Source: Aegilops tauschii subsp. strangulata (taxonomy: Eukaryota > Streptophyta > Magnoliopsida > Poales > Poaceae). Taken from it: a stretch of 64,000 bases of DNA. The translations under genes and the position numbers were made by a program. The notes under the pieces are model-generated. The model had not been told where the DNA came from, did not search any database, and saw only the letters and a program-made list of their open reading frames with translations. This document shows, in pieces, positions 9,775-21,889 of this stretch. Position 1 is the stretch's first letter. Each line of letters opens with the position of its first letter. The stretch spans positions 323,853,294 to 323,917,293 of the forward strand of contig NC_053037.3 in assembly GCF_002575655.3 (NCBI RefSeq). Reading direction: 5' to 3'.

Positions 9775-12700
9775 TCAAAGAACATTCGAAGATTCTAGGA
9801 TATTTAGCTCACACCGCAACTTGCTAAATCTCCTCTCATCCAAGGGCTTTGTGAAGATATCGGCTAGCTGTTCTTCAGTCTTCACATGCTCAATAGAAAT
9901 GTCGCCCTTCAACACATGATCGCGAAGAAAATGATGACGAAATCAGAATGTGCTTTGTCTTCGAGTGCTGAACTGGGTTGTGAGCAATCTTGATGGCACT
10001 CTCATTGTCACAGAAGAGAGGCACATTCTTCACGTTGACGCCGTAGTCCTTGAGAGTTTGCTTCATCCACATCAATTGAGCACAGCAAGAACCAGCAGCA
10101 ATGTACTCAGCTTCAACAGTAGACAGTGATACGCAGTTCTGTTTCTTCTAGGACCAACAGACCAAAGATCGTCCGAGGAAATGCCATGTACCAGATGTTG
10201 ACTTGCGGTCCACACAATCACCAGCATAGTCAGAGTCAGAATATCCAATGAGATCAAAAACCGAGCCCTTGGGGTACCATAATCCTAGTGTTGGTGTGTG
10301 AGCTAGATATCGAAGAATATGCTTCACAACCTTATGGTGTGATTCCTTCGGTGTAGCTTGAAATCGGGCACACATGCAAACACTAAGCATAATATCTGGC
10401 CTAGATGCACATAAATACAATAAAGAACCAATCATGGAGCAGTATACCTTTTGATCGAAGTCAATACCATTTTCATCAGTGCACAGATGGCCATTTGTGG
10501 GCATTGGAATTTTGACGCCTTTGCAATCTTGCATGCCGAATTTCCTCAGTACATCCTTGAGGTATTTCTCCTGAGATATGAATATGCCATTGCGCTGTTG
10601 ACGAATTTGAAGACCTAAGAAGAATTTCAACTCTCCCATCATAGACATTTGATATTCTTCACTCATCATATAGGCAAATTCATCACTATAACGTTGGTCA
10701 GTACAGCCAAAGATAATATCATCAACATATATTTGGCACACAAACAATTCACCATCATAAGATTTAGTGAAAAGGGTAGGGTCGAGTGAACCGGGTTTGA
10801 AGCCTTTCTTCATGAGGAACTCCTTCAAAGTATCATACCACGCCCGAGGGGCCTGCTTGAGGCCATAGAGGGCCTTATTGAGTCTGAAGACTTTGTCAGG
10901 ATGCTTTGGATCTTCAAAACCTGGGGGTTGAGCAACATATACTTCTTCCTCAAGCTTACCATTGAGGAATGCACTTTTCACATCCATTTGATATGAAGTG
11001 ATATCATGATGGTTAGCATAAGCAAGTAATATGCGAATAGCTTCAAGTCTAGCAACAGGTGCAAAAGTTTCATCGAAATCAATTCCTTCAACCCGTGTGT
11101 AGCCTTGAGCTACAAGCCGTGCCTTATTCCTCACCACAAGGCCATTTTCATCTTGCTTGTTGCGGTAGATCCAGTTTGTGCCAATGATATTGTGCTTGCG
11201 AGGATCTGGACATGTAACCAGTTCCCAGATGTTGTTGAGTTCGAATTGATGTAATTCTTCTTGCATGGCCTGAATCCACTCAGGCTCCAGAAATGCTTCA
11301 TCTACCTTAGTGGGCTCTGTGATAGAGACAAAAGCATAGTGCCCACAAAAGTTAGATAAAAGTGAAGCTTTTGAGTGTGTGAGAGGACCTGGTGCTTCAA
11401 TGTCATCGATGATCTTTTCAACTTGCACTTCTTTTGCAACGCGAGGATGAGTTGGTTGTCGTCGAGGAATTTGATCAGCATTTTCTTCAGCACCATTTTC
11501 TTCAACATTTTCTTCAGGTGCATTAGCTCGACGTTCTTCACGTTCTGGAATGAATTCTTCAGCAGATTCTTTGGTAGGAATGACATCCTCAGTAGCCTTG
11601 AACTTGATAGTTTCCTCAGGTGCTGGTTCATCTATCACAGAGGGTAGGTGCTCTCTTTGCGAGCCATTAGTTTCATCGAACCGCACATCTACAGTTTCAA
11701 CAACCTTGTGAAGAACGTTGTTGAAGACTCTGTAGGTGTGCGAGTCCTTTCCGTAACCAAGCATAAAACCTTCATGTGCTTTCAGTGCAAATTTAGCATT
11801 GTGACGAGGATCTCTAATCCAACATTTAGCACCGAAGACTTTGAAATAACTCACATTGGGTTTCTTGTCAGTGAGGAGTTCATAGGCAGTCTTCTTGAAG
11901 AATTTGTGAAGATATACCCTATTGATGATGTGGCACGCAGTATAAATTGCCTCAATCCAGAAGTGACGAGGCGTCTTGTACTCATCAAGCATAGTGCGAG
12001 CCATTTCAACAAGAGTCCTGTTCTTGCGCTCCACGACGCCATTCTGCTGAGGAGTGTAAGGAGCAGATAACTCATGAGTAATACCAAGTTCATCAAGATA
12101 GTCATCAAGACCAGAATTCTTGAACTCAGTTCCATTGTCACTTCTGATGTGCTTGATCTTCACACCAAAGTTGGTTGAAGCCCTCGAGGAAAATCGTTTG
12201 AAGACTTCCTACACTTCATGTTTGTAAGTAACAATGTGTATCCATGTGTATCGAGAGTAATCATCAACAATAACAAAGCCATAGAGAGATGCATCATTTG
12301 TGACAGCTGAGTAATGATTAGGACCAAAGAGGTCCATGTGAAGCAATTCAAATGGTCGAGTAGTGGTCATGATAGTCTTCGCTGGATGCTTAGCCTTGGT
12401 CATCTTTCCAGCCTCACAAGCTCCACACAAGTGATCCTTGAGGAATTTGACATTCTCAATGCCAATGACATGCTTTTTCTTTGCAAGCGTGTGCAAATTC
12501 CTCATGCCTGCATGACCAAGTCGTCGATGCCATAGCCACCCTTCTGAAGCTTTTGCAAGTAGGCACACGGCTGGTTGCGGTCCTGTAGAGAAATCAACAA
12601 TATACAAGTCTCCTCTCCTAAAGCCTTCGAAGACTTTGGAATTGTCAGCTTCCATAACCACAACACAATGATACTTGCCAAAGACAACTATCATATCAAG

Positions 12701-12963
12701 ATCACAAAGCATTGAGACAGACATGAGGTTGTATCCTAAGGACTCGACAAGCATGACTTTATCCATGTGTCGATCCTTTGTGATCGCAACCTTACCTAGA
12801 CCCAATACCTGACTTTTGCCTTTGTTAGCGAAGATGATATGCTTCAAATGTGATGGTGATAAGGGTGCATCCATCAATAGATTCTTGTCACCAGTCATGT
12901 GATTAGTACATCCACTATCGAGGACCCACTCAGTGGCTTTGGGTTGATCATCCTGCAGATAAA
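9775..12963 (-). pseudogene. Maximus-like pol: protease, integrase, reverse transcriptase, RNase H
   Basis: The copia-type polyprotein reads leftwards. Protease: WVLDSGCTNH near 12920 supplies the catalytic DSG. Integrase: the zinc-binding HHCC region (WHRRLGHAG...CGACEAGK) is followed by MDLFGP, SDNGTEF and [11 protein letters not shown], giving the D,D,E triad. Reverse transcriptase: [39 protein letters not shown] and an intact YVDD. RNase H: STVEAEY, DNESAIKIA and the tail LADIFTKPL, ending in TGA at 9775. Damage: TAG at 12209 where Gln is expected, TAG at 10148 before the RNase H, and a one-base insertion near 9944. Catalytic residues of integrase and RT are retained, so loss of function is recent. 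Confidence 0.9.
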
Positions 12964-13380
12964 TTAGTGCAGCTTACGAACTTCATATACTTCATCAGTG
13001 AAGAATATGACATCACAATTCATCAGACCAATTTCATCAAGCAGTGCAACAGTTAAAACAGTATGAGGACGTGTGAAATGAAAGTTCATTTCTTCATGAT
13101 TAGCCTGCGTACTTTCAGGCACTGTTCAGGTCTCCGGCAAATTCTTCAGATGTTTAAGTACGCTGGAGACCTGACCCTGCATAAAAGATTAGTTCTTTCT
13201 TCACCACCCACATCTGAAGGGTGGCAAAGAGTTCATCACTCTGCGAGCTCCATACAAAAAAGGTGGCATAGAAGCCAATCCATTTTGTTTCACATAAGAG
13301 AAGTTAGGGTAAGCATATGAATAAGCAGAGAAATTCTTCGAGGACTTACGAACATAATGATTAGAAGAATAATGCTCATA
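12964..13380 (-). pseudogene. Gag-protease linker of the Maximus-like element, right-hand part
   Basis: This is the continuation of the linker at 21890-23255 after the Angela-type insertion. A Tyr/Ser-rich coding stretch at 13380-13201 is followed by stop codons before the protease starts near 12960. It connects gag to protease and has no recognisable domain. Confidence 0.6.
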
Positions 13381-15094
13381 TGTTGGGGAATGTAGTAATT
13401 TCAAAAAAATTCCTACGCACACGCAAGATCATGGTGATGCATAGCAACGAGAGGGGAGAGTGTTGTCCACGTACCCTCGTAGACCGATAGCGGAAGCATT
13501 AACATAACGCGGTTGATGTAGTCGTACGTCTTCACAATCCGACCGATCAAGTACCGAACGCACGACACCTCCGAGTTCAGCACACGTTCAGCTCGATGAC
13601 GTCCCTCAAACTCCAATCCACCCAAGTGTTGAGGGAGAGTTTCGTCAGCACGACGGCGTGGTGACAATGTTGATGTTCTACCGACGCAGAGCTTCGCCTA
13701 AGCACCGCTACGATATTATCGAGGTGTAATATGGTGGAGGGGGGCACCGCACACGGTTAAGAGATCAATGATCAATTGTTGCGTCTATGGGGTGCCATGC
13801 CCCCGTATATAAAGGAGCAAGCGGGGAGGTCGCCGGCCTAGGAGGAGGGCGCGCCAAGGGGGGAGTCCTACTCCCACCAGGAGTAGGACTCCTCCTTTCC
13901 TTGTTGGAATAGGAGAAGGGAAGGGAGAAGGAGAAAGAAGGAAGGGGGCGCCCCCCTCCCTAGTCCAATTCGGACTAGTCCATGGGGAGGGGTGTGGCCA
14001 CCCTTTGGGGTCTTTCTCTCCTTTCCCGTATGGCCCATTAAGGCCCAATACGAATTCCCGTAACTCTCCGGTACTCCGAAAAATACTCGAATCACTCGGA
14101 ACCTTTCCGAAGTCCGAATATAGTCGTCCAATATATCGATCTTTACGTCTCGGCCATTTCGAGACTCCTCGTCATGTCCCCGATCTCATCCGGGACTCCG
14201 AACTCCTTCGGTACATCAAAACATATAAACTCATAATATAACTGTCATCGTAACGTTAAGCGTGCGGACCCTACGGGTTCGAGAACTATGTAGACATGAC
14301 CGAGACACTTCTCCGGTCAATAACTAATAACGGAACCTGGATGCTCATATTGGCTCCCACATATTCTACGAAGATCTTTATCGGTCAGACCGCATAACAA
14401 CATACGTTGTTCCCTTTGTCATCGGTATGTTACTTGCCCGAGATTCGATCATCGGTATCTCGATACCTAGTTCAATCTCGTTACCGGCAAGTCTCTTTAC
14501 TCGTTCCGTAATACATCATCCCGCAACTAACTCATTAGTTACAATGCTTGCAAGGCTTATAGTGATGTGCATTACTGAGTGGGCCCAGAGATACCTCTCC
14601 GACAATCGGAGTGACAAATCCTAATCTCGAAATACGCCAACCCAACAAGTACCTTTGGAAGCACCTGTAGAGCACCTTTATAATCACTCAGTTACGTTGT
14701 GACGTTTGGTAGCACACAAAGTGTTCCTCCGGTAAACGGGAGTTGCATAATCTCATAGTCATAGGAACATGTATAAGTCATGAAGAAAGCAATAGCAACA
14801 TACTAAACGATCGAGTGCTAAGCTAACGGAATGGGTCAAGTCAATCACGTCATTCTCCTAATGAAGTGATCCCGTTAATCAAATGACAACTCATGTCTAT
14901 GGCTAGGAAACATAACCATCTTTGATTAACGAGCTAGTCAAGTAGAGGCATACTAGTGACACTCTGTTTGTCTATGTATTCACACATGTATTATGTTTCC
15001 GGTTAATACAATTCTAGCATGAATAATAAACATTTATCATGATATAAGGAAATAAATAATACTTTATTATTGCCTCTAGGGCATATTTCCTTCA
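13381..15094 (-). repeat. Angela-type 3' LTR (1714 bp)
   Basis: The partner LTR is at 20197-21889. It keeps a 21-bp stretch near 13860-13890 that the 5' LTR lacks. That stretch is part of a duplicated AGTCCTACTCC/GGAGTAGGACT inverted repeat. A TATA box (minus strand CTTTATATAC) lies at 13804-13813. Confidence 0.92.
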
Positions 15095-15106
15095 GTCTCC
15101 CACTTG
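15095..15106 (-). other. Polypurine tract of the Angela-type element
   Basis: The element-strand sequence AAGTGGGAGAC directly precedes the 3' LTR start TGAAGG. The adjacent 15107-15470 is non-coding and contains three or four copies of a TAGTTCACATCG/CATGTGA unit, a short local repeat. Confidence 0.8.
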
Positions 15107-15479
15107 CACTAGAGTCAATAATCTAGTTCACATCGCCATGTGATTTAACATCAATAGTTCACATCACCATGTGATTAACACCCATAGTTCACATCGTCAT
15201 GTGACCAACACCCAAAAGGTTTACTAGAGTCAGTAATCTAGTTCACATCGCTATGTGATTAACACCCAAAGAGTACTAAGGTGTGATCATGTTTTGATTG
15301 TGAGATAATTTTAGTCAACGGGTCTGTCACATTCAGATCCGTAAGTATTTTGCAAATTTCTATGTCTACAATGCTCTGCACGGAGCTACTCTAGCTAATT
15401 GCTCCCAGTTTCAATATGTATCTAGACTGAGACTTAGAGTCATCTAGATTAGTGTCAAAACTTGCATCGACGTAACCCT

Positions 15480-16631
15480 TTACGACGAACCTTTTGTCAC
15501 TTCCATAATCGAGAAACATATCCTTATTCCACTAAGGATAATTTTGACCGCTGTCCAGTGATCTACTCCTAGATCACTATTGTACTCCCTTGCCAAAATC
15601 AGTGTAGGGTATACAATAGATCTGGTACACAGCATGGCATACTTTATCGAACCTATGGCCAAGGCATAGGGAATGACTTTCATTCTCTTTCTATCTTCTG
15701 CCGTGGTCGGGCTTTGAGTCTTACTCAATTTCACACTTTGTAACACAGGCAAGAACTCTTTCTTTGACTGTTCTATTTTGAACTACTTTCAAAATCTTGT
15801 TAAGGTATGTACTCATTGAAAAAACTTATCAAGTGTTTTGATCTATCTCTATAGATCTTGATGCTCAATATGTAAGCAGCTTCACCGAGGTCTTTCTTTG
15901 AAAAACTCCTTTCAAACACTCCTTTATGCTTTGCAGAATAATTGTACATTATTTCCGATCAACAATATGTCATTCACATATACTTATCAGAAATGTTGTA
16001 GTGCTCCCACTCACTTTCTTGTAAATACAGGCTTCACCGCAAGTCTATATAAAACTATATGCTTTGATCAACTTATCAAAGCGTATATTCCAACTCCGAG
16101 ATGCTTGCACCAGTCCATAGATGGATTGCTGGAGTTTGCATATTTTGTTAGCACCTTTAGGATTGACAAAACCTTCTGGTTGCATCATATACAACTCTTC
16201 TTTAATAAATCCATTAAGGAATGCAGTTTTGTTTATCCATTTGTCATATTTCATAAAATGCGGCAATTGCTAACATGATTCAGACAGACTTAAGCATAGA
16301 TACGAGTGAGAAACTCTCATCGTAGTCAATACCTTGAACTTGTCGAAAACCTTTTTGCAACAATTCTAGCTTTGTAGACAGTAACACTACTATCACTGTC
16401 TGTCTTTCTTTTGAAGATCCATTTAATCTCAATGGCTCGCCGATCATTGGGCAAGTCAATCAAAGTCCATACTTTGTTCTCATATATGGATCTTATCTCA
16501 GATTTCATGGCCTCAAGCCATTTCGCGGAATCTGGGCTCATCATCGCTTCCTCAAAGTTCGTAGGTTCGTCATGGTCAAATAACATGACCTCCAAAACAG
16601 GATTACCGTACCACTCTGGTGTGGATCTCAC
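15480..16631 (-). pseudogene. Angela-type reverse transcriptase, degenerate
   Basis: RT fragments lie in several frames: the N-terminal block with KWLEAMKSEI and VWTLIDLP (16631-16326), a middle block with NKTAFLNGF, SIYGLVQASRSW (16266-16045), and a C-terminal block near 15752-15480. By comparison with the copy at 57012-57740, the catalytic YVDD (around 15970) reads YVND after a one-base frame correction, so the second-to-last Asp is lost. Frameshifts and stops occur throughout. The RNase H region is barely recognisable. Confidence 0.8.
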
Positions 16632-16637
16632 TCTGGT

Positions 16638-17880
16638 TTACCTACGAGGTTTGGTAGTAACTTGATCTGAAGTTACATGATCATCATCATTAACTTCCTC
16701 ACTAATTGGTGTAGGAGTCACAGGAACAGATTTCTGTGATGAACTACTTTCCAATAAGGGAGCAGGTACAGTTACCTCATCAAGTTCTACTTTCCTCCCA
16801 CTCACTTCTTTCGAGAGAAACTCCTTCTCTAGAAAGGATCCATTCTTAGCAACGAATGTCTTGCCTTCAGATCTGTGATAGAAGGTATACCCAACAGTCT
16901 CCTTTGGGTATCCTATGAAGACACATTTCTCTGATTTAGGTTCGAGCTTATCAGGTTGAAGTTTCTTCACATAAGCATCGCAACCCCAAATTTTAAGAAA
17001 CGACAACTTTGGTTTCTTGCCAAACCATAGTTCATAAGGCGTCGTCTCAACGGATTTTGATGGTACCCTATTTAACGTGAATGCAGCTGTTTCTAATGCA
17101 TAACCCCAAAACAATAGTGGTAGATCGGTAAGAGACATCATATATCGCACCATATCTAATAAAGTATGGTTACGATGTTCGGACACACCATTACACCGTG
17201 GTGTTCCAGGTGGCGTGAGTAGTGAAACTATTTCACATTGTTTTAACTGAAGGCCAAACTCGTAACTCAAATACTCTTCTCCACGATCAGATCGTAGAAA
17301 CTTTATTTTCTTGTTACGATGATTTTCCGCTTCACTCTGAAATTATATGAACTTTTCAAATGTTTCAGACTTCTGTTTCATTAAGTAGATATACCCATAT
17401 CTTCTCAAATCATCTGTGAAGGTCAGAAAATAATGATACCTGCTACGAGCCTCAATATTCATGGGGCCACATACATCTGTATGTATGATTTCCAACAAAT
17501 CTGTTGCTCTCTCCATAGTTCCGGAGAACGGCGTTTTAGTCATCTTGCCCATGAGGCACGGTTCGCAAGCATCAAGTGATTCATAATCAAGTGATTCCAA
17601 AATCCCATCAGTATGGAGTTTCTTCATGCGCTTTACACCAATATGACCTAAACGGCAGTGCCACAAATAAGTTGCACTATCATTATTAACTTTGCATCTT
17701 TTGGCTTCATTATTATGAATATGTGTATCACTACGATCGAGATCCAACAAACCATTTTATTGGGTGTATGACCATAGAAGGTTTTATTCATGTAAACAGA
17801 ACAACAATTATTCTCTAATTTAAATGAATAACCGTATTGCAACAAACATGATCAAATCATATTCATGCTCAACGCAAACG
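16638..17880 (-). pseudogene. Angela-type integrase, interrupted
   Basis: The integrase zinc-binding region (WHCRLGHIGVKRMKK...CEPCLMGKM) and the core with HTDVCGP, RSDRGEEY and GVSEHRN are visible. They are followed by the copia GKKPKLSFLKIWGCDAYV block and a Ser/Pro-rich tail. A TAA/TAG-type stop near 17343 separates the zinc region from the core. The copy at 55563-57010 is the better-preserved homologue. Confidence 0.85.
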
Positions 17881-17907
17881 CCAAATAACACTTATTTAGT
17901 TTCAACA

Positions 17908-18930
17908 CTAATCCCGAAAGTATAGGGAGTGTGCGATGATGATCATATCAATCTTGGAACTACTTCCAACACACATCGTCACCTCGCCTTTTACTAGTCT
18001 CTGTTTATTCTGCAACTCCCGTTTCGAGTTACTACTCTTAGCAACTGAACCAGTATCAAATACCGAGGGGTTTCTATAAACACTAGTAAAGTACACATCA
18101 ATAATATGTATATCCAATATACCTTTGTTCACTTTGACATCCTTCTTATCCACCAAATAGTTGGGGTAGTTCCGCTTCCAGTGACCAGTCCCTTTGCAGT
18201 AGAAGCACTTAGTCTCAGGCTTAGGACCAGACTTAGGCTTCTTCACTTGAGCAGCAACTTGCTTGCCGTTCTTCTTGAAGTTCCCCTTCTTCCCTTTGCC
18301 CTTTTCTTGAAACTAGTGGTCTCGTCAACCATCAACACTTGATGTTTTTCTTGATTTCTACCTTCGTCGATTTCAGCATCACGAAGAGCTCAGGAATTAC
18401 TTTCGTCATCCCTTGCATACTATAGTTCATCACGAAGTTCTACTAACTTGGTGATGGTGACTAGAGAATTCTGTCAATCACTATTTTATCTGGAAGATTA
18501 ACTCCCACTTGATTCAAGCGATTGTAGTACCCAGACAATCTGAGCACATGCTCACTGCTTGAGCTATTCTCCTCCATCTTTTAGCTATAGAACTTGTTGG
18601 AGACTTCATATCTCTCAACTCGGGTATTTGTTTGAAATATTAACTTCAACTCCTGGAACATCTCATATGGTCCATGATGTTCAAAACGTCTTTGAAGTCT
18701 CGATTCTAAGCCGTTAAGCATGGTGCACTAAACTATCAAGTAGTCATCATATTGAGCTAGCCAAACGTTCATAACGTCTGCATCTGCTCCTGCAATAGGT
18801 CTGTCACCTAGCGGTGCATCAAGGACATAATTTTTCTGTGCAGCAATGAGGATAATCCTCAGATCACGGATCCAATCCGCATCTTTGCTACTAACATCTT
18901 TCAACATAATTTTTCTCTAGGAACATATCA
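17908..18930 (-). pseudogene. Angela-type gag, degenerate
   Basis: Gag begins near 18907 with a conserved DWIRDLRII block. The first residues are displaced by an extra A in an A-run. Stops interrupt the middle part. The zinc knuckle near 18200 reads CFYCKGTGHWKRNY: the fourth ligand, Cys in the homologue at 55190-55230, is Tyr here. The protease DTG motif (FDTGSVAK) follows at about 18060. Confidence 0.75.
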
Positions 18931-20182
18931 AAAATAAACACAGGGAAGCAACAACGCGAGCTATTGATCTACAACATAATTTGCAAAATACTATCAGGAC
19001 TAAGTTCATGATAAATTTAAGTTCAATTAATCATATTACTTAAGAACTCCCACTTAGATAGACATCCCTCTAATCCTCTAAGTGATCACGTGATCCATAT
19101 CAACTAAACCATGTCCGATCATCACGTGAGATGGAGTAGTTTCAATGGTGAACATCACTATGTTGATCATATCTACTATATGATTCACGCTCGACCTTTC
19201 GGTCTCCGTGTTCCGAGGCCATATCTGCATATGCTAGGCTCGTCAAGTTTAACCTGAGTATTCTGCGTGTGCAACTGTTTTGCACCCGTTGTATTTGAAC
19301 GTAGAGCCTATCACACCCGATCATCACGTGGTGTCTCAGCACGAAGAACTTTCGCAACGGTGCATACTCAGGGAGAACACTTTTATCTTGAAATTTTAGT
19401 GAGAGATCATCTTATAATGCTACTGTCAATCAAAGCAAGATAAGATGCATAAAAGATAAACATCACATGCAATCAATATAAGTGATATGATATGGCCATC
19501 ATCATCTTATGCTTGTGATCTCCATCTCCGAAGCACCGTCATGATCACCATCGTCACTGGCGCGACACCTTGATCTCCATCGTAGTATCGTTGTCGTCTC
19601 GCCAACTATTGCTTTTACGACTATCGCTACCGCTTAGTGATAAAGTAAAACAATTACATGGCGATTGCATTGCATACAATAAAGCGACAACCATATGGCT
19701 CCTGCCAGTTGCCGATAACTCGATTACAAAACATGATCATCTCATACAATAAAATATAGCATCATGTCTTGACCATATCACATCACAACATGCCCTGCAA
19801 AAACAAGTTAGACGTCCTCTACTTTGTTGTTGCAAGTTTTACGTGGCTGCTACGGGCTTAGCAAGAACCGTTCTTACCTACGCATCAAAACCACAACGAT
19901 AGTTTGTCAAGTTGGTGCTGTTTTAACCTTCGCAAGGACCGGGCATAGCCACACTCGGTTCAATTAAAGTGAGAGAGATAGACACCCGCCAGCCACCTTT
20001 AAGCAACGAGTGCTCGCAACGGTGAAACCAGTCTCGCGTAAGCGTACGCGTAATGTCGGTCCGGGCCGCTTCATCTCACAATACCGCCGAACCAAAGTAT
20101 GACAAGCTGGTAAGCAGTATGACTTATATCGCCAACAACTCACTTGTGTTCTACTCGTGCATAACATTAACGCATAAAACCA
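18931..20182 (-). other. 5' leader of the Angela-type element
   Basis: This non-coding leader lies between the primer binding site and gag. It is homologous to 53210-54434 of the second Angela-type element. Short open frames in it are not shared as protein between the two copies. Confidence 0.7.
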
Positions 20183-20195
20183 GGCTCGGATGCCA
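20183..20195 (-). other. Primer binding site of the Angela-type element
   Basis: The element-strand sequence TGGCATCCGAGCC lies one base inside the 5' LTR end and is the expected position for tRNA priming. The sister element has TGGCACCCGAGCC. Confidence 0.75.
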
Positions 20196-20196
20196 C

Positions 20197-21889
20197 TGTT
20201 GGGGAACGTAGTAATTTCAAAAAAATTCCTACGCACACGCAAGATCATGGTGATGCATAGCAACGAGAGGGGAGAGTGTTGTCCACGTACCCTCGTAGAC
20301 CGATAGCGGAAGCGTTAACACAAAGCGGTTGATGTAGTCGTACGTCTTCACGATCCGACCGATCAAGTACCGAACACACGGCACCTCCGAGTTCAGCACA
20401 CGTTCAGCTCGATGACATCCCTCGAACTCCGATCCAGCCGAGTGTTGAGGGAGAGTTTCGTCAGCACGACGGCGTGGTGACAATGTTGATGTTCTACCGA
20501 CGCAGGGCTTCGCCTAAGCACCGCTACGATATTATCGAGGTGTAATATGGTGGAGGGGGGCACCGCACACGGTTAAGAGATCAATGATCAATTGTTGTGT
20601 CTATGGGGTGCCCCCCTGCCCCCGTATATAAAGGAGCAAGGGGGGAGGCCGCCGGCCTAGGAGGAGGGCGCGCCAAGGGAGGACTCCTCCTTTCCTTGTT
20701 GGAATAGGAGAAGGGAAGGGAGAAGGAGAAAGAAGGAAGGGGGCGCCCCCCTCCCTAGTCCAATTCGGACTAGTCCATGGGGAGGGGTGCGGCCACCCTT
20801 TGGGGTCTTTCTCTCCTTTCCCGTATGGCCCATTAAGGCCCAATACGAATTCCCGTAACTCTCCGGTACTCCGAAAAATACTCGAATCACTCGGAACCTT
20901 TCCGAAGTCCGAATATAGTCGTCCAATATATCGATCTTTACGTCTCGGCCATTTCGAGACTCCTCGTCATGTCCGCGATCTCATCCGGGACTCCGAACTC
21001 CTTCGGTACATCAAAACATATAAACTCATAATATAACTGTCATCGTAACGTTAAGCGTGCGGACCCTACGGGTTCGAGAACTATGTAGACATGACCGAGA
21101 CACTTCTCCGGTCAATAACCAATAGCGGAACCTGGATGCTCATATTGGCTCCCACATATTCTACGAAGATCTTTATCGGTCAGACCGCATAACAACATAC
21201 GTTGTTCCCTTTGTCATCGGTATGTTACTTGCCCGAGATTCGATCGTCGGTATCTCGATACCTAGTTCAATCTCGTTACCGGCAAGTCTCTTTACTCGTT
21301 CCGTAATACATCATCCTGCAACTAACTCATTAGTTACAATGCTTGCAAGGCTTATAGTGATGTGCATTACTGAGTGGGCCCAGAGATACCTCTCCGACAA
21401 TCGGAGTGACAAATCCTAATCTTGAAATACGCCAACCCAACAAGTACCTTTGGAAGCACCTGTAGAGCACCTTTATAATCACCCAGTTACGTTGTGACGT
21501 TTGGTAGCACACAAAGTGTTCCTCCGGTAAACGGGAGTTGCATAATCTCATAGTCATAGGAACATGTATAAGTCATGAAGAAAGCAATAGCAACATACTA
21601 AACGATCGAGTGCTAAGCTAACGGAATGGGTCAAGTCAATCACGTCATTCTCCTAATGAAGTGATCCCGTTAATCAAATGACAACTCATGTCTATGGCTA
21701 GGAAACATAACCATCTTTGATTAACGAGCTAGTCAAGTAGAGGCATACTAGTGACACTCTGTTTGTCTATGAATTCACACATGTATTATGTTTCCGGTTA
21801 ATACAATTCTAGCATGAATAATAAACATTTATCATGATATAAGGAAATAAATAATACTTTATTATTGCCTCTAGGGCATATTTCCTTCA
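20197..21889 (-). repeat. Angela-type 5' LTR (1693 bp)
   Basis: It pairs with 13381-15094. Most differences from its partner are C/T and G/A changes in the first 400 bp plus one 21-bp indel. Its TATA box (minus strand CTTTATATAC) lies at 20624-20633, placing the transcription start near 20600. Confidence 0.92.

Larger units (their letters stand above)
13381..21889 (-). mobile_element. Angela/BARE/WIS-type Ty1/copia retrotransposon, complete but defective
   Basis: This 8.5-kb element has LTRs at 13381-15094 and 20197-21889 and a perfect TCATA target duplication (13376-13380 and 21890-21894). In element orientation the LTR starts TGAAGGAAATATGCCC and ends GTTCCCCAACA, as in the abundant Triticeae Angela/WIS/BARE group. 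The internal region (15095-20196, about 5.1 kb) holds degenerate gag, protease, integrase and reverse transcriptase. It interrupts the gag-protease linker of the Maximus-like element. Confidence 0.93.

Noticed and set aside
11302..12141. Overlapping frames antisense or out of frame to Maximus pol
   Set aside because: They are shadows of the conserved integrase-RT frame. Only that frame has family motifs.
13785..14241. Small frames within the Angela-type LTRs
   Set aside because: The same frames appear in LTR copies at 20600-21036. They lie over the promoter and leader and are not known proteins.
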